From Chloroflexota bacterium (GTDB lineage Bacteria; Chloroflexota; Anaerolineae; Aggregatilineales; Phototrophicaceae), in assembly GCA_026706445.1 (NCBI GenBank), contig JAPOYT010000166.1, positions 1 to 39,509 on the forward strand: a stretch of DNA of 39,509 nucleotides, read 5' to 3'. Positions 8,052 through 15,723 of the stretch are shown here, piece by piece. The notes under the pieces are model-generated. The model worked only from the letters and a program-made list of their open reading frames with translations. It made no database searches and was not told the origin of the DNA. Position 1 is the stretch's first letter. Every line of letters starts with the position of its first letter. Both the position numbers and the translations under genes were made by a program.

Positions 8052-10120
8052 CCGCCGTCATGCTGCTGAATCAACTCGCGGATCATGTCCCGTGACCAAA
8101 CGCCGCTCTTGGTGACATCCACTTCCAACCGCAAGGTAGCCGGTCGCTTGTCTTTGTCGCCCGTCGCGTTTGCGCGCATTTCATCAAAGTACTCCATCGG
8201 CGTTATTACGATTAGCACTTCCTGCGCCTGAACTTTATGCTCCGGCGGCGGCGCATAGAGGAAGTCTCTGCGATTTGCGCGGCGTATGCCGACCACGCCT
8301 GCGCGATAACGCATCGACAGCGCTAGTTCTTGTATCGTCTTGCCGATCCAGGGCGAATCGTCTTCCATGTAGAGTTCAGCGGTTTCCAGCCCGGTGATTT
8401 CGTTGTAAAGCACATGCTGCAAGAAATCGGCGATCTCAGGGCGAGTAGTCGATAAGAGCACAAACTGGGCGGCGACATGGAATGGGCTGACCACCCGATC
8501 GGCGCCCGATCGCTGTAGCTTTTCGATCATGTCATCGGTCGTAGCGGTCACAGAAATCAGCAAGGACTTGCTAATGGTGCGCGCCGACAGGACGGTCAGT
8601 ACGGCGGCTGCCTTGTCCTGAACCGATATCATGATCGCCTGCGCTCCTGCGATGCCCGCTTTCTTCAGCGTGAATTCCTTTGCCGGGTCGCCGTGAATCA
8701 CGCGGAAACCACGCTCCAGCCATCGTTCCGTGACCTCCTGATCATTGCTGATCAATACGAAAGGACGAGATGGATCCAAGAAACGCACCGCGCTCTGAAT
8801 AATATGGTCATTGCCGCAGATTACGAAATGCTTCGCCATACTCTCGATGGCGGCTTCGCTTTCTTCCAGGCTGAACGTTTCTTCAAGCCTTTTGGATTCG
8901 CGTTCCGTTATCAACCGTTGGTAGCTGGCGAAACGCATCTCGTTCCGGCCAAGCGGACGGCACTGGCGCTGAAGGACCGGTATCGCCGGACCGGGCGCGA
9001 CCGCAAGCAAGATTTCGTCCTCCTGCAGAATCCGCCGACCGCCGGGCGCGTGCGCGAAGTCGCCCGACTCCAGTCGAATGCCCAAGATGCCCGCATTGAA
9101 GTTTTCGCGCAGCGCCAGGTCGTTGATGCGCTTACCGATCCAGGGCGAGTCGTCTTCCAGTTCCAACTGTGTAATTTGATGATGATGGTCCTGCTCAAAG
9201 AGGATGCTGCTGAAAAAATCATTCACTGCCGGCCGCAGCGTGGCGCTATTAAGGAATTGGGCTGCCACTTCGTAAGGCGCCAGGACAACGTTGGCGCCCG
9301 CCTTGACCATTTTCAGCTTGAGCTCCTCCTCAACCGCCGCCGCCGTGATATTGAGCCGCGCGCTGAGATTGCGCGCCGTCAACACGGTTAGCAGGCTCTC
9401 AGTATCCTGATTGAGCATGACCATAATGGCGCGCGCCCGTGTGACTCCGGCGGCGAGCAGATCATCGTCATCGGTCGAATCGCCGACAACAACCAAAATG
9501 CCCGCGGCGCGCAGGCGCCCGGCGTATTCCACATCATCGGTCACCACGACCAGCAAATCGAGCAGCGTGTCGTGATCGACAAAATTATCGTGATAGAAGA
9601 CGAACAGCCGCTGCACAAGCCGGCGCAGACCGTTCAATCGCCCTCGTTCCGGCCGACCAAACAGGCGATTCACCCACCTTTCGATGGGCTGAAACGCGTT
9701 CTCTCGGTGCTGGCTGCGCCGAAACTCAGCGCCGTGCAGAACGTAGCCGATAGTCTTGTCGACCATCTCGCCGGCGCCGCAAATGATGTAGTGGCTGTTC
9801 AGCTTGCTGATCTTCTGCCTGGATTTGAAAAGCCGCCGGCGCGTCATGGCTTCGGCGCTGAAGAGCAAGGCAAATGAAGACGAAAGGAAGAAAAGCAGGG
9901 CGCTCATGCCTACGCCTACCAGCCCAAGTGTAAACAGCCGGCCGAGCTGCGTCTTCGGCGTCAAGTCTCCATAACCAATTGTGGTGAGCGTGATGATGGT
10001 CACATAGACTGCGTCAAAGATGGACATGCCTTCGATTATGGCGAAGCCGGCGATGCCAATTGGCACAACGATGAAAATAAGAATCGCTGCCGCTCGGAAT
10101 TGTCTGCGCACATCATTCAC
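8048..10120 (-). CDS. Two-TM potassium channel with two tandem RCK (TrkA-N/TrkA-C) modules
   Basis: An MthK-like ion channel. A short N-terminus leads to TM1 (AILIFIVVPIGIAGFAII), a pore helix with the K+ selectivity filter 'TIGYGD' (about residues 47-52), and TM2 (LGLVGVGMSALLFFLSSSFALLF). Two cytoplasmic RCK units follow, each a Rossmann TrkA-N plus a TrkA-C domain; both TrkA-C parts contain 'DDSPWIGK'. RCK1 starts 'YIICGAGEMVDKT' and has a ~60-residue, Arg-rich insertion after its first helix. RCK2 starts 'FVICGNDHII' and has lost the GxGxxG glycines. The frame is open to an ATG at 10162, but a good minus-strand -10 box overlaps that codon, so I prefer GTG at 10120 with GGCGGGG upstream; GTG 10153 is also possible. 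It would gate K+ flux in response to a ligand bound by the RCK ring. Confidence 0.88.
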   Translation of the reverse strand: MNDVRRQFRAAAILIFIVVPIGIAGFAIIEGMSIFDAVYVTIITLTTIGYGDLTPKTQLGRLFTLGLVGVGMSALLFFLSSSFALLFSAEAMTRRRLFKSRQKISKLNSHYIICGAGEMVDKTIGYVLHGAEFRRSQHRENAFQPIERWVNRLFGRPERGRLNGLRRLVQRLFVFYHDNFVDHDTLLDLLVVVTDDVEYAGRLRAAGILVVVGDSTDDDDLLAAGVTRARAIMVMLNQDTESLLTVLTARNLSARLNITAAAVEEELKLKMVKAGANVVLAPYEVAAQFLNSATLRPAVNDFFSSILFEQDHHHQITQLELEDDSPWIGKRINDLALRENFNAGILGIRLESGDFAHAPGGRRILQEDEILLAVAPGPAIPVLQRQCRPLGRNEMRFASYQRLITERESKRLEETFSLEESEAAIESMAKHFVICGNDHIIQSAVRFLDPSRPFVLISNDQEVTERWLERGFRVIHGDPAKEFTLKKAGIAGAQAIMISVQDKAAAVLTVLSARTISKSLLISVTATTDDMIEKLQRSGADRVVSPFHVAAQFVLLSTTRPEIADFLQHVLYNEITGLETAELYMEDDSPWIGKTIQELALSMRYRAGVVGIRRANRRDFLYAPPPEHKVQAQEVLIVITPMEYFDEMRANATGDKDKRPATLRLEVDVTKSGVWSRDMIRELIQQHDGG

Positions 10121-10160
10121 GTTTGAGGTCCCCGCCACCGTGGAAGCGCCCACCGCCCTC

Positions 10161-10190
10161 ATTATATCGGAGAACGCTTTCTTATGTTAA
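10161..10190 (-). promoter_or_regulatory. Sigma-70-type promoter for the potassium channel gene
   Basis: Read on the minus strand: TTAACA (10190-10185), 18 bp, TATAAT (10166-10161). Both hexamers are near consensus. The predicted transcript start, about 10154, falls inside the longest reading frame, which argues against ATG 10162 as the start codon. Confidence 0.55.
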
Positions 10191-10300
10191 TATGACGCTA
10201 ACGAAGGACGCTATGTGCCGCTCGAATGATGCGCTTTTGGCGATCGGTTGTGAATTGACGAAGAGCGCCAGGGCAATGGTCATTTTACGGAAGACGCAGC

Positions 10301-11140
10301 ATGTTCAAACGTGAAGACTTCCAGCAGGCTGCCGAGCAAGTTGCGTCCCGCACTCCAATGCGCCCGACGATCGGGCTGGTCCTGGGCTCCGGCTTGGGAA
10401 AACTGGCGGACACGCTTCAGAACCGCGTCGTTGTGCCATATACCGACATTCCGGGCTGGCCCGTTTCGACGGTCGAGGGGCATCAAGGAAATCTGGTGAT
10501 CGGCGAGCTCGACGGGCAGATTGTCGCCGCTCAGCAGGGACGGGCTCACTTTTACGAGGGCTACTCCATGCCGGAGGTGACCTTTCCCATACGCGTGATG
10601 AAGGAAATGGGCATTCATACGGTGATGTTGACCAACGCCGCCGGCGGCATAAACAAGAGCTATGAAGTTGGCGATCTGATGCTGCTCGAAGACCACATCA
10701 ATCTGCCCGGTATGACCGGCGCCAATCCGCTAATGGGACCGAATGACGAGGAATTGGGCTTGCGTTTTGTCGGCATGTCGCAAACCTATGACCGGCGTTT
10801 GCGCCAGCGCGCTCTCGCAGTCGCCCGTGAATGCGATATACCGCTTCATAGCGGCGTGTACGCGGGTCTATCGGGCCCCTTCTTTGAGACGCCGGCCGAA
10901 ATTCGAATGATTCGCGCCATCGGTGGCGATGCGGTGGGCATGTCGACCGTGAACGAGGTGCTGGTGGCGCGCCACGCCGGTATGCGTGTTATGGCTTGTT
11001 CCGGCATCACCAATCGCGCTATCGACCAGGTCGACACCGAGCTGGAAACGAATCATGAAGAGGTCTTGGAAGCCGGCGAGATCATCGTGCCCCGCCTCAC
11101 CACGATACTGAAGGGCGTGCTCAGCAATTTCCCAACATGA
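10301..11140 (+). CDS. punA: Purine nucleoside phosphorylase (trimeric, PNP/MTAP family)
   Basis: Cleaves purine (deoxy)nucleosides with phosphate to the free base and (deoxy)ribose-1-phosphate. Family motifs run through the 279 residues: 'LVLGSGLGKLAD' near 27 (phosphate loop), 'VEGHQGNLVIG' near 56, 'GRAHFYEGYSM' near 79, 'TNAAGGIN' near 111, 'GLSGPFFETPAEIRM' near 188 (base-site Glu), 'GGDAVGMSTVNEV' near 208 (MST motif) and 'ACSGITNRAID' near 230. Asn in 'TNRA', rather than Asp, fits a 6-oxopurine PNP and not methylthioadenosine phosphorylase. ATG 10301 follows GGAAG. The next gene overlaps its stop by 4 bp (ATGA). The bases released (hypoxanthine, guanine) could feed a xanthine-dehydrogenase-like enzyme such as that at 1057-6516, though the two loci are separate units. 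Confidence 0.95.
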   Translation: MFKREDFQQAAEQVASRTPMRPTIGLVLGSGLGKLADTLQNRVVVPYTDIPGWPVSTVEGHQGNLVIGELDGQIVAAQQGRAHFYEGYSMPEVTFPIRVMKEMGIHTVMLTNAAGGINKSYEVGDLMLLEDHINLPGMTGANPLMGPNDEELGLRFVGMSQTYDRRLRQRALAVARECDIPLHSGVYAGLSGPFFETPAEIRMIRAIGGDAVGMSTVNEVLVARHAGMRVMACSGITNRAIDQVDTELETNHEEVLEAGEIIVPRLTTILKGVLSNFPT

Positions 11141-11928
11141 CCGCCGTTATCGCGCTTATTGACCAAGTCGCCATCGGCATCTACTTTTTGATCGCCGCTG
11201 GCATCCTGTTGGCGCTGCGGCGGTACGTCATCTATGGAGAAGAGTACCGCTCATCGTATTTTGAGTTGGAACGCGATCTCTCGCGCTACCGGCGCACGAA
11301 CGCAGTGACGGCGATAATTTTCCTGGTAGAACTCATTTTCATTGTCGCGGGAGTGCAAGCGATAGTCGTACCGGAACTGCTGCTGGATCGGCAGCTTCAA
11401 GCGCTCGTCGACGGAGCGCGGTTCGAAGACGGCGATTTTCACACCCCGGCGCCAGCGCCACCCGCAGTAGACTTGGGCATTGATCCGGTTGCATTGCCGC
11501 GATCAGTCGGCGCCGCCAGCCAGATTCAGGCTACGCCCGTGCCGACGCCAACACCGGTAGGCACCATAATACCAGCGGAACCGCCGGTGGGCTGTGACAC
11601 GGCAGGCGCCCAATTGTTGATACCCGGCAATGGCATGCGCGTCTTTCAGCCGATTCCGGTCATCGGTACGGTATTCGCTGACCAGTTCTCTTATGCTTCC
11701 ATTGAAATCAACGGTCCCAGCACGCTAGGCAGCTTTCAAGTGATCGACGAGCAGCATATAGAGGTTCGCGAACAAGCCGAATTTGGCCAATTCGTTCCCG
11801 CTCCCTATGAAGCGGGCGAATACGAATTTCGACTGATGGTCTTTGACATCACCAACACGCTGAGGGCATCGTGCCTGGTCCACATTTACATTTCCGATCC
11901 CCTGCCCACGCTTACGCCCGTTCGCTGA
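11137..11928 (+). CDS. Membrane-anchored protein with Thr/Pro linker and C-terminal beta-rich domain, function unknown
   Basis: 263 aa. Two hydrophobic helices lie at the N-terminus (about residues 10-27, IGIYFLIAAGILLALR, and about 55-80, AVTAIIFLVELIFIVAGVQAIVV), separated by a short charged loop. A low-complexity Pro/Thr/Ala linker (about 105-150, including 'ATPVPTPTPVG') leads to a compact extracytoplasmic domain of about 110 residues with two cysteines (in 'VGCDTAG' and 'ASCLVHI') that resembles an Ig-like or Gmad2-type beta sandwich ('LLIPGNGMRVF...PVIGTVFA...FRLMVFD'). I cannot assign a function. It overlaps the PNP gene by 4 bp, so translation is probably coupled. Such anchors with TPTP linkers are common in Chloroflexota. 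Confidence 0.7.
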   Translation: MTAVIALIDQVAIGIYFLIAAGILLALRRYVIYGEEYRSSYFELERDLSRYRRTNAVTAIIFLVELIFIVAGVQAIVVPELLLDRQLQALVDGARFEDGDFHTPAPAPPAVDLGIDPVALPRSVGAASQIQATPVPTPTPVGTIIPAEPPVGCDTAGAQLLIPGNGMRVFQPIPVIGTVFADQFSYASIEINGPSTLGSFQVIDEQHIEVREQAEFGQFVPAPYEAGEYEFRLMVFDITNTLRASCLVHIYISDPLPTLTPVR

Positions 11929-11989
11929 GTGACGCGCTTTCCCCTCCGCCCGACTGTTGGGCGATAGGGCAGACGACGCCTTTTTGACA

Positions 11990-12019
11990 TTTCCTGCGAG
12001 TCTAGCGGTTCGCAGGAAA
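11990..12019. repeat. Perfect 10-bp inverted repeat
   Basis: Arms TTTCCTGCGA (11990-11999) and TCGCAGGAAA (12010-12019) with a 10-nt loop, in the gap between the converging 11137 and fabH genes. Neither side has a T-tract suited to a classical terminator, so it may be a protein site or an RNA stem protecting 3' ends. Confidence 0.6.
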
Positions 12020-12023
12020 ACCG

Positions 12024-12047
12024 AAAAAAGCATACAAAAATGTCTGC
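12024..12047 (-). terminator. Probable intrinsic terminator after fabH
   Basis: On the minus strand a short stem (GCA-ACA / TGT-TGC with one mismatch, 12047-12030) is followed directly by six T (12029-12024), about 110 nt beyond the fabH stop. The stem is weak, but the position fits the end of the fabF-fabH transcript. The remaining intergenic sequence (11929-12157) shows no gene. Confidence 0.4.
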
Positions 12048-12157
12048 TATTTGAATGAGACTTCAATGACATTCGCTCGTTTGTACGGGCGAGCCGGTGG
12101 CGCGCCCACTGTTGCCGCATTTATGCAATTTGCTATCGCGTGACCGACACGGCGCAT

Positions 12158-13330
12158 CTATGACTGGAAATCGCGCACTTTGCTGTTGACGCGGCGGCGC
12201 CAACGGCGCGATCGCGATCGCCACTTGGCAATACGGTACTGTACGTGTCGACGCTGGCGATTGAGGACCGAACTTTGCTGTTGGCTCGGCGTGGGGATGC
12301 CCCAGCGAATGATCATGGACGCCCAGGTCAAGCCACCGCCGAAACCCACCAGCGCAATATGATCCTGGTCTTGAATGCGCTTCTGTTCAATCGCTTCGCA
12401 TAAGGCGATGGGAATCGAGGCGGCTGAGGTATTCCCGTACTGCTCCACGTTATTCATGAATTTGCTGATATCGATGTCGAGCTTGCGCGCCGCCGCTTGC
12501 AATATGCGCAGATTAGCCTGATGCGGAATCACCAAATTAATGTCGCTTATGTTCACTTCCGCGAGTTGGCAAGCCTGTTCCACGCTCTCGCTAACGACGC
12601 GCGTTGCAAATTTGAAAACCTCACCGCCCGCCATGTACATCTTGTATAGCTTGTTGCCATTGGCGCCAGCGCGCGACCGATTGGCGTCGATGCTGCCGAC
12701 GCTGGGGATTGCCAGCAAGTCGCCGCCCGCGCCATCAGAGCGCAGCACGCTGGAAAGCACGCCACCAGGAACATCGCTTGCCTGCAAGACCACCGCGCCC
12801 GCGCCGTCGCCAAAGAGAATGCAAGTGCTGCGATCTTGCCAATCCAGAATACGGCTCATGGTTTCGGCGCCGATGACCAGCGCGGCGTCGATTGATCCGG
12901 CGCGGATGGAATCAGCTGCCATATTCAACGCATAAACGAAACCAGAGCAAGCCGCGCTCAAGTCGAAGGCGCCCGCCTCATGCGCGTTCAGCCAGTCCTG
13001 AACCAGGCTGGCTGTGCTGGGAAATATGTTCTCTGGCGTCGAAGTGGCGACAACGATGAGGTCGAGGTCCGTCGGCAAAATGTCGGCCACTTCCAGCGCC
13101 TGCTGGGCGGCGCGATATGCCAGCGTCGCCGTCGATTCGCCCTCGCTGGCGATGTAACGCTGGCGGATGCCGCTGCGCGCGTATATCCAGTCGTCGTTGG
13201 TCTCGACGAAAGCGGACAACTCATCGTTGGTCATGACTGTTTCCGGCACAGCCATGCCCCAGCCTATGACATGCGCATGGCGCACAGTCGCCGCTGGATC
13301 GGCTTTTCCACTCTTTTCAAACGTAGCCAT
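12158..13330 (-). CDS. fabH: 3-oxoacyl-ACP synthase III with a basic C-terminal tail
   Basis: Starts fatty acid synthesis by condensing an acyl-CoA primer with malonyl-ACP. Numbered from ATG 13330 (390 aa), the KAS III triad is clear: Cys128 in 'LSAACSGFVY', His270 in 'VIPHQANLRIL' and Asn300 in 'YGNTSAASI'. The body ends normally with 'GFGGGLTWASMIIRWG' at about 344. A further ~46 residues follow that are not part of the usual fold: a Ser/Gln linker, then an Arg-rich stretch (RQRRHVQYR..RSRSRRWRRR). The frame is open to a TTG at 13348; ATG 13330 is preferred, and either way the start overlaps the end of fabF, so the two are translationally coupled. The acyl-CoA preference cannot be read from the sequence. 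Confidence 0.93.
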   Translation of the reverse strand: MATFEKSGKADPAATVRHAHVIGWGMAVPETVMTNDELSAFVETNDDWIYARSGIRQRYIASEGESTATLAYRAAQQALEVADILPTDLDLIVVATSTPENIFPSTASLVQDWLNAHEAGAFDLSAACSGFVYALNMAADSIRAGSIDAALVIGAETMSRILDWQDRSTCILFGDGAGAVVLQASDVPGGVLSSVLRSDGAGGDLLAIPSVGSIDANRSRAGANGNKLYKMYMAGGEVFKFATRVVSESVEQACQLAEVNISDINLVIPHQANLRILQAAARKLDIDISKFMNNVEQYGNTSAASIPIALCEAIEQKRIQDQDHIALVGFGGGLTWASMIIRWGIPTPSQQQSSVLNRQRRHVQYRIAKWRSRSRRWRRRVNSKVRDFQS

Positions 13331-14570
13331 TGCCCGGGTATTCGCCAAATATCACTACCGCGTTATGCCCGCCGAAGCCAAATGCATTGGACATGGCATA
13401 GCTGACCTCGCGCCGGCAGCCTTCATTGGGCACATAATTCAGATCGCATGTGGGATCTGATTCGTCCAAATGGATGGTCGGCGGGACGAAATTGTCGCGT
13501 ATCGCCATGATCGAAAAGATCGCTTCGATCGCGGCGCCGCCCCCCAACAAATGACCGGTCATCGACTTGGTCGAACTGACCGGGATGTTATAGACGCTTT
13601 CGCCTAGCGCGCGCTTTAACGCGTTCGTTTCGGCGGTGTCATTCAAGGGCGTGCTGGTGCCGTGAGCATTGATATAGTCGATGTCTTCCGCGCGTAGACA
13701 CGCGTCCCGCAGCGCGTATTCCACCGCTTTTGCCGCGCCTTCGCCAGTTTCCATCGGCGCCGTGACGTGGTAGGCATCGGACGTATGCCCGTATCCCAGC
13801 ATCTCAGCCCGTATCGGCGCCCCGCGCGCCAAAGCATGCTCCTGTTCTTCAAGAACCAGAACGCCAGCGCCTTCGCCGGGAACGAATCCGTCCCGATTCA
13901 AATCAAATGGACGCGAGGCTGTTTCGGGATCGTCGTTTCGGCTCAATGCCGTCATATTGTTGAAACCAGCGACGCAAAGCGGGACGATCGCCGCTTCCGA
14001 GGCGCCCGCGACCATCGCCTTGGCATCGCCACGACGGATGATGTGCATGGCTTCGCCGATCGCGTTATTTCCCGAAGCGCAGGCCGTAACGATGCAGAAA
14101 TTCGGTCCGCGCAGATTGTAATTCAGCGATACCATTCCCGAACTGCTGTCGCTTAGTATCTTCGGGATGCCCATCGGCTTGATTCCGCGATGGCCGCGCT
14201 TGTCGATTCCCTGCTGCGATTCGACAAAAGAGTTGATGCCGCCCACACCCGAGCCGATGATGCAACCAACTTCATACATGTTCTCAGTTGTGACCCTTAA
14301 GCCGCTGTCCTCAATCGCCTGCCTGCTGGCTTCCAGCGCAAACTGCGCAACGCGGTCCATCCGCCGCGCTTCCTTCCGGCCGAAGATCGCGTCCGGGTCG
14401 AAGTCCTTGACTTCGCCAGCGAGCTGATTCTGCGTCAGTTGACGGTCGTAGCGAGTGATATAGCCGATGCCGTTTTCGCCGGACGCAGTATTCGCCCAAG
14501 CCTCGGCGACATTGTTGCCCGTCGGGCAGACAATGCCCATACCCGTGACGACGATCTTCTTTCTGTCCAA
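13317..14570 (-). CDS. fabF: 3-oxoacyl-ACP synthase II
   Basis: Elongating condensing enzyme of type II fatty acid synthesis; joins acyl-ACP with malonyl-ACP. The 417-aa length is normal. It begins 'VVTGMGIVCPTGNN'; the catalytic Cys164 lies in 'TACASGNNAIGEA', His303 in 'NAHGTSTPLND' and His340 in 'KSMTGHLLGGG'; it ends with 'SNAFGFGGHNAVVIF'. The start is TTG at 14570, decided by a strong GGAGGG Shine-Dalgarno (complement of 14575-14580) 4 nt upstream. Transcription probably begins from an extended -10 about 40 nt upstream. fabH follows with overlap. No acpP, fabD or fabG lies in the window, so the rest of the fatty acid gene set is elsewhere. Confidence 0.96.
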   Translation of the reverse strand: MDRKKIVVTGMGIVCPTGNNVAEAWANTASGENGIGYITRYDRQLTQNQLAGEVKDFDPDAIFGRKEARRMDRVAQFALEASRQAIEDSGLRVTTENMYEVGCIIGSGVGGINSFVESQQGIDKRGHRGIKPMGIPKILSDSSSGMVSLNYNLRGPNFCIVTACASGNNAIGEAMHIIRRGDAKAMVAGASEAAIVPLCVAGFNNMTALSRNDDPETASRPFDLNRDGFVPGEGAGVLVLEEQEHALARGAPIRAEMLGYGHTSDAYHVTAPMETGEGAAKAVEYALRDACLRAEDIDYINAHGTSTPLNDTAETNALKRALGESVYNIPVSSTKSMTGHLLGGGAAIEAIFSIMAIRDNFVPPTIHLDESDPTCDLNYVPNEGCRREVSYAMSNAFGFGGHNAVVIFGEYPGNGYV

Positions 14571-14615
14571 TCAGCCCTCCCATTTGCCCGGCGAAATCGC
14601 AGTCGCTTCACACTT

Positions 14616-14624
14616 ATTCTAACA
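14616..14624 (-). promoter_or_regulatory. Extended -10 promoter for fabF-fabH
   Basis: Minus strand TGTTAGAAT is TGn plus TAGAAT, 45 nt before the fabF TTG. The -35 region is poor, as is allowed for extended -10 promoters. It lies back to back with the plus-strand promoter at 14646. Confidence 0.4.
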
Positions 14625-14645
14625 CTGCGCGCGCCCTTCCGTTGC

Positions 14646-14674
14646 TTTACAGGCGTCCCATTGCCACTTATAAT
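14646..14674 (+). promoter_or_regulatory. Sigma-70-type promoter for the NmrA-like gene
   Basis: TTTACA (14646-14651), exactly 17 bp, TATAAT (14669-14674). Predicted transcript start is about 14681. It lies inside the longest reading frame on this strand, which is therefore too long; the start at 14748 is chosen on this basis. Confidence 0.7.
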
Positions 14675-14747
14675 GCACCCTTCATTATCCCACGTAATAG
14701 ATGTGGCAGCAGGGGCAAATCATGCGGCGGGACGAGCTGGGCGGTCC

Positions 14748-15707
14748 ATGATCCTGATTACTGGCGCGACCGGTCTCGTAGGCCGTCATTTAGTCCGGCG
14801 CTTCATGCGGGAGTCGCTGCCGACGCGCGTCCTATTGCCGGAAAGAAGGATGCGGCGTCTGCCCTGGGACGCGGGCGATCCAGCCGCGCCCGAGCTATTC
14901 GCGGGCAGCGTCGTCGATGAAGAAGCGTTCTTTCGCGCCGTAACCGGTTGCCACGCGGTGATCCACTTGGAAAATGCGCAATGGTGGGGGCGCCGGCGCG
15001 ATCTTGAGCGTGTCGAGCTGGCCGGCGCCCGCTCCTTGGCTGCGGTCGCGCGGGCGGCGCGCGTCGGTCGCATCATCACGCTCAGTCATTTGGGAGCGGC
15101 GCCTTCATCCGCCTTCACCTTGCATCGCATTAAGGGCGAGGTGGAATACCTCTTGCGCAGCAGCGGCGTCGCCTTCACCGTCATTCGCAGCGGCATCGTT
15201 TTCGCCCCGGACGACGCCTTTGTCAATCATATCGCCAGTATGCTGCGGATCAATCCGCTGTTCTTTCTAATGCCAGGTCGTGGCGAGGTCGTCTTGCATC
15301 CCATGTATATTGACGACCTGGTGGAAGCCATATATCGTAGCTTGGATTCGGTGCGGCTAGTGGATTCGACCGTCGAGATTGGCGGACCAGAGTATCTTTC
15401 GCTGCGAGATCTGGTGCTTACGATCATGCGCGTGACCGGGATGCGGCGTCTTGTGATTGCCGTGCCTCCCTATCTCTTGCGCTGGATCACCGCGGTGTAC
15501 AGTCGAATGTTTCCGCGTTCGCTGATGACGGCGCAGTGGTTGGATATTCTGGCGGCGAACCGCACGGCGCCATTGGGAAGCACCTACGACCATTTTGGTT
15601 TTCAACCGCGGCGGTTCGAATCTACATTGTTAGATTACTTGCCGGAACGCGCGCATTTCCTGGGGCTGCTGCGTGATTCCTTCAGGCGGCGGCCGCGCCC
15701 CGTATGA
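14748..15707 (+). CDS. NmrA/NDUFA9-like NAD(P)-binding protein (atypical SDR)
   Basis: 319-aa Rossmann protein beginning 'MILITGATGLVGRHLVRRF', the TGxxGxxG dinucleotide motif of atypical short-chain dehydrogenases. Later segments 'GCHAVIHLENAQ', 'GRIITLSHLGAA' and 'IKGEVEYLLRSSGVAFTVIRSGIVF' match the NmrA/complex I NDUFA9-like group: the active-site Tyr of classical SDRs is absent, and a Lys-Glu pair begins the helix. The C-terminal ~90 residues form a hydrophobic, Arg-rich segment. Members bind NAD(P)H and often act as redox sensors, assembly factors or epimerase-like enzymes; which applies here is unknown. The frame extends upstream to 14439, but the promoter at 14646-14674 shows that ATG 14748 is the real start. 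A GNAT-like gene follows 16 bp later. Confidence 0.8.
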   Translation: MILITGATGLVGRHLVRRFMRESLPTRVLLPERRMRRLPWDAGDPAAPELFAGSVVDEEAFFRAVTGCHAVIHLENAQWWGRRRDLERVELAGARSLAAVARAARVGRIITLSHLGAAPSSAFTLHRIKGEVEYLLRSSGVAFTVIRSGIVFAPDDAFVNHIASMLRINPLFFLMPGRGEVVLHPMYIDDLVEAIYRSLDSVRLVDSTVEIGGPEYLSLRDLVLTIMRVTGMRRLVIAVPPYLLRWITAVYSRMFPRSLMTAQWLDILAANRTAPLGSTYDHFGFQPRRFESTLLDYLPERAHFLGLLRDSFRRRPRPV

Positions 15708-15723
15708 TTGCTGGGATTAATCT

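Noticed and set aside
8693..9391. 232-aa plus-strand reading frame
   Set aside because: It lies opposite the RCK region of the potassium channel; the minus-strand protein is clearly the real one.
10247..10264. Third possible Rex site (TTGTGAATTGACGAAG) before punA
   Set aside because: Only the left half matches; the right half does not resemble TTCACAA.
12206..12221. GCGATCGC octamer inside the fabH tail, like the cyanobacterial HIP1 motif
   Set aside because: I noticed only this occurrence; one copy in GC-rich coding DNA is expected by chance.
14439..14747. N-terminal extension of the NmrA-like protein
   Set aside because: It overlaps fabF, and a strong TTTACA-N17-TATAAT promoter lies inside it, so translation must start later, at 14748.
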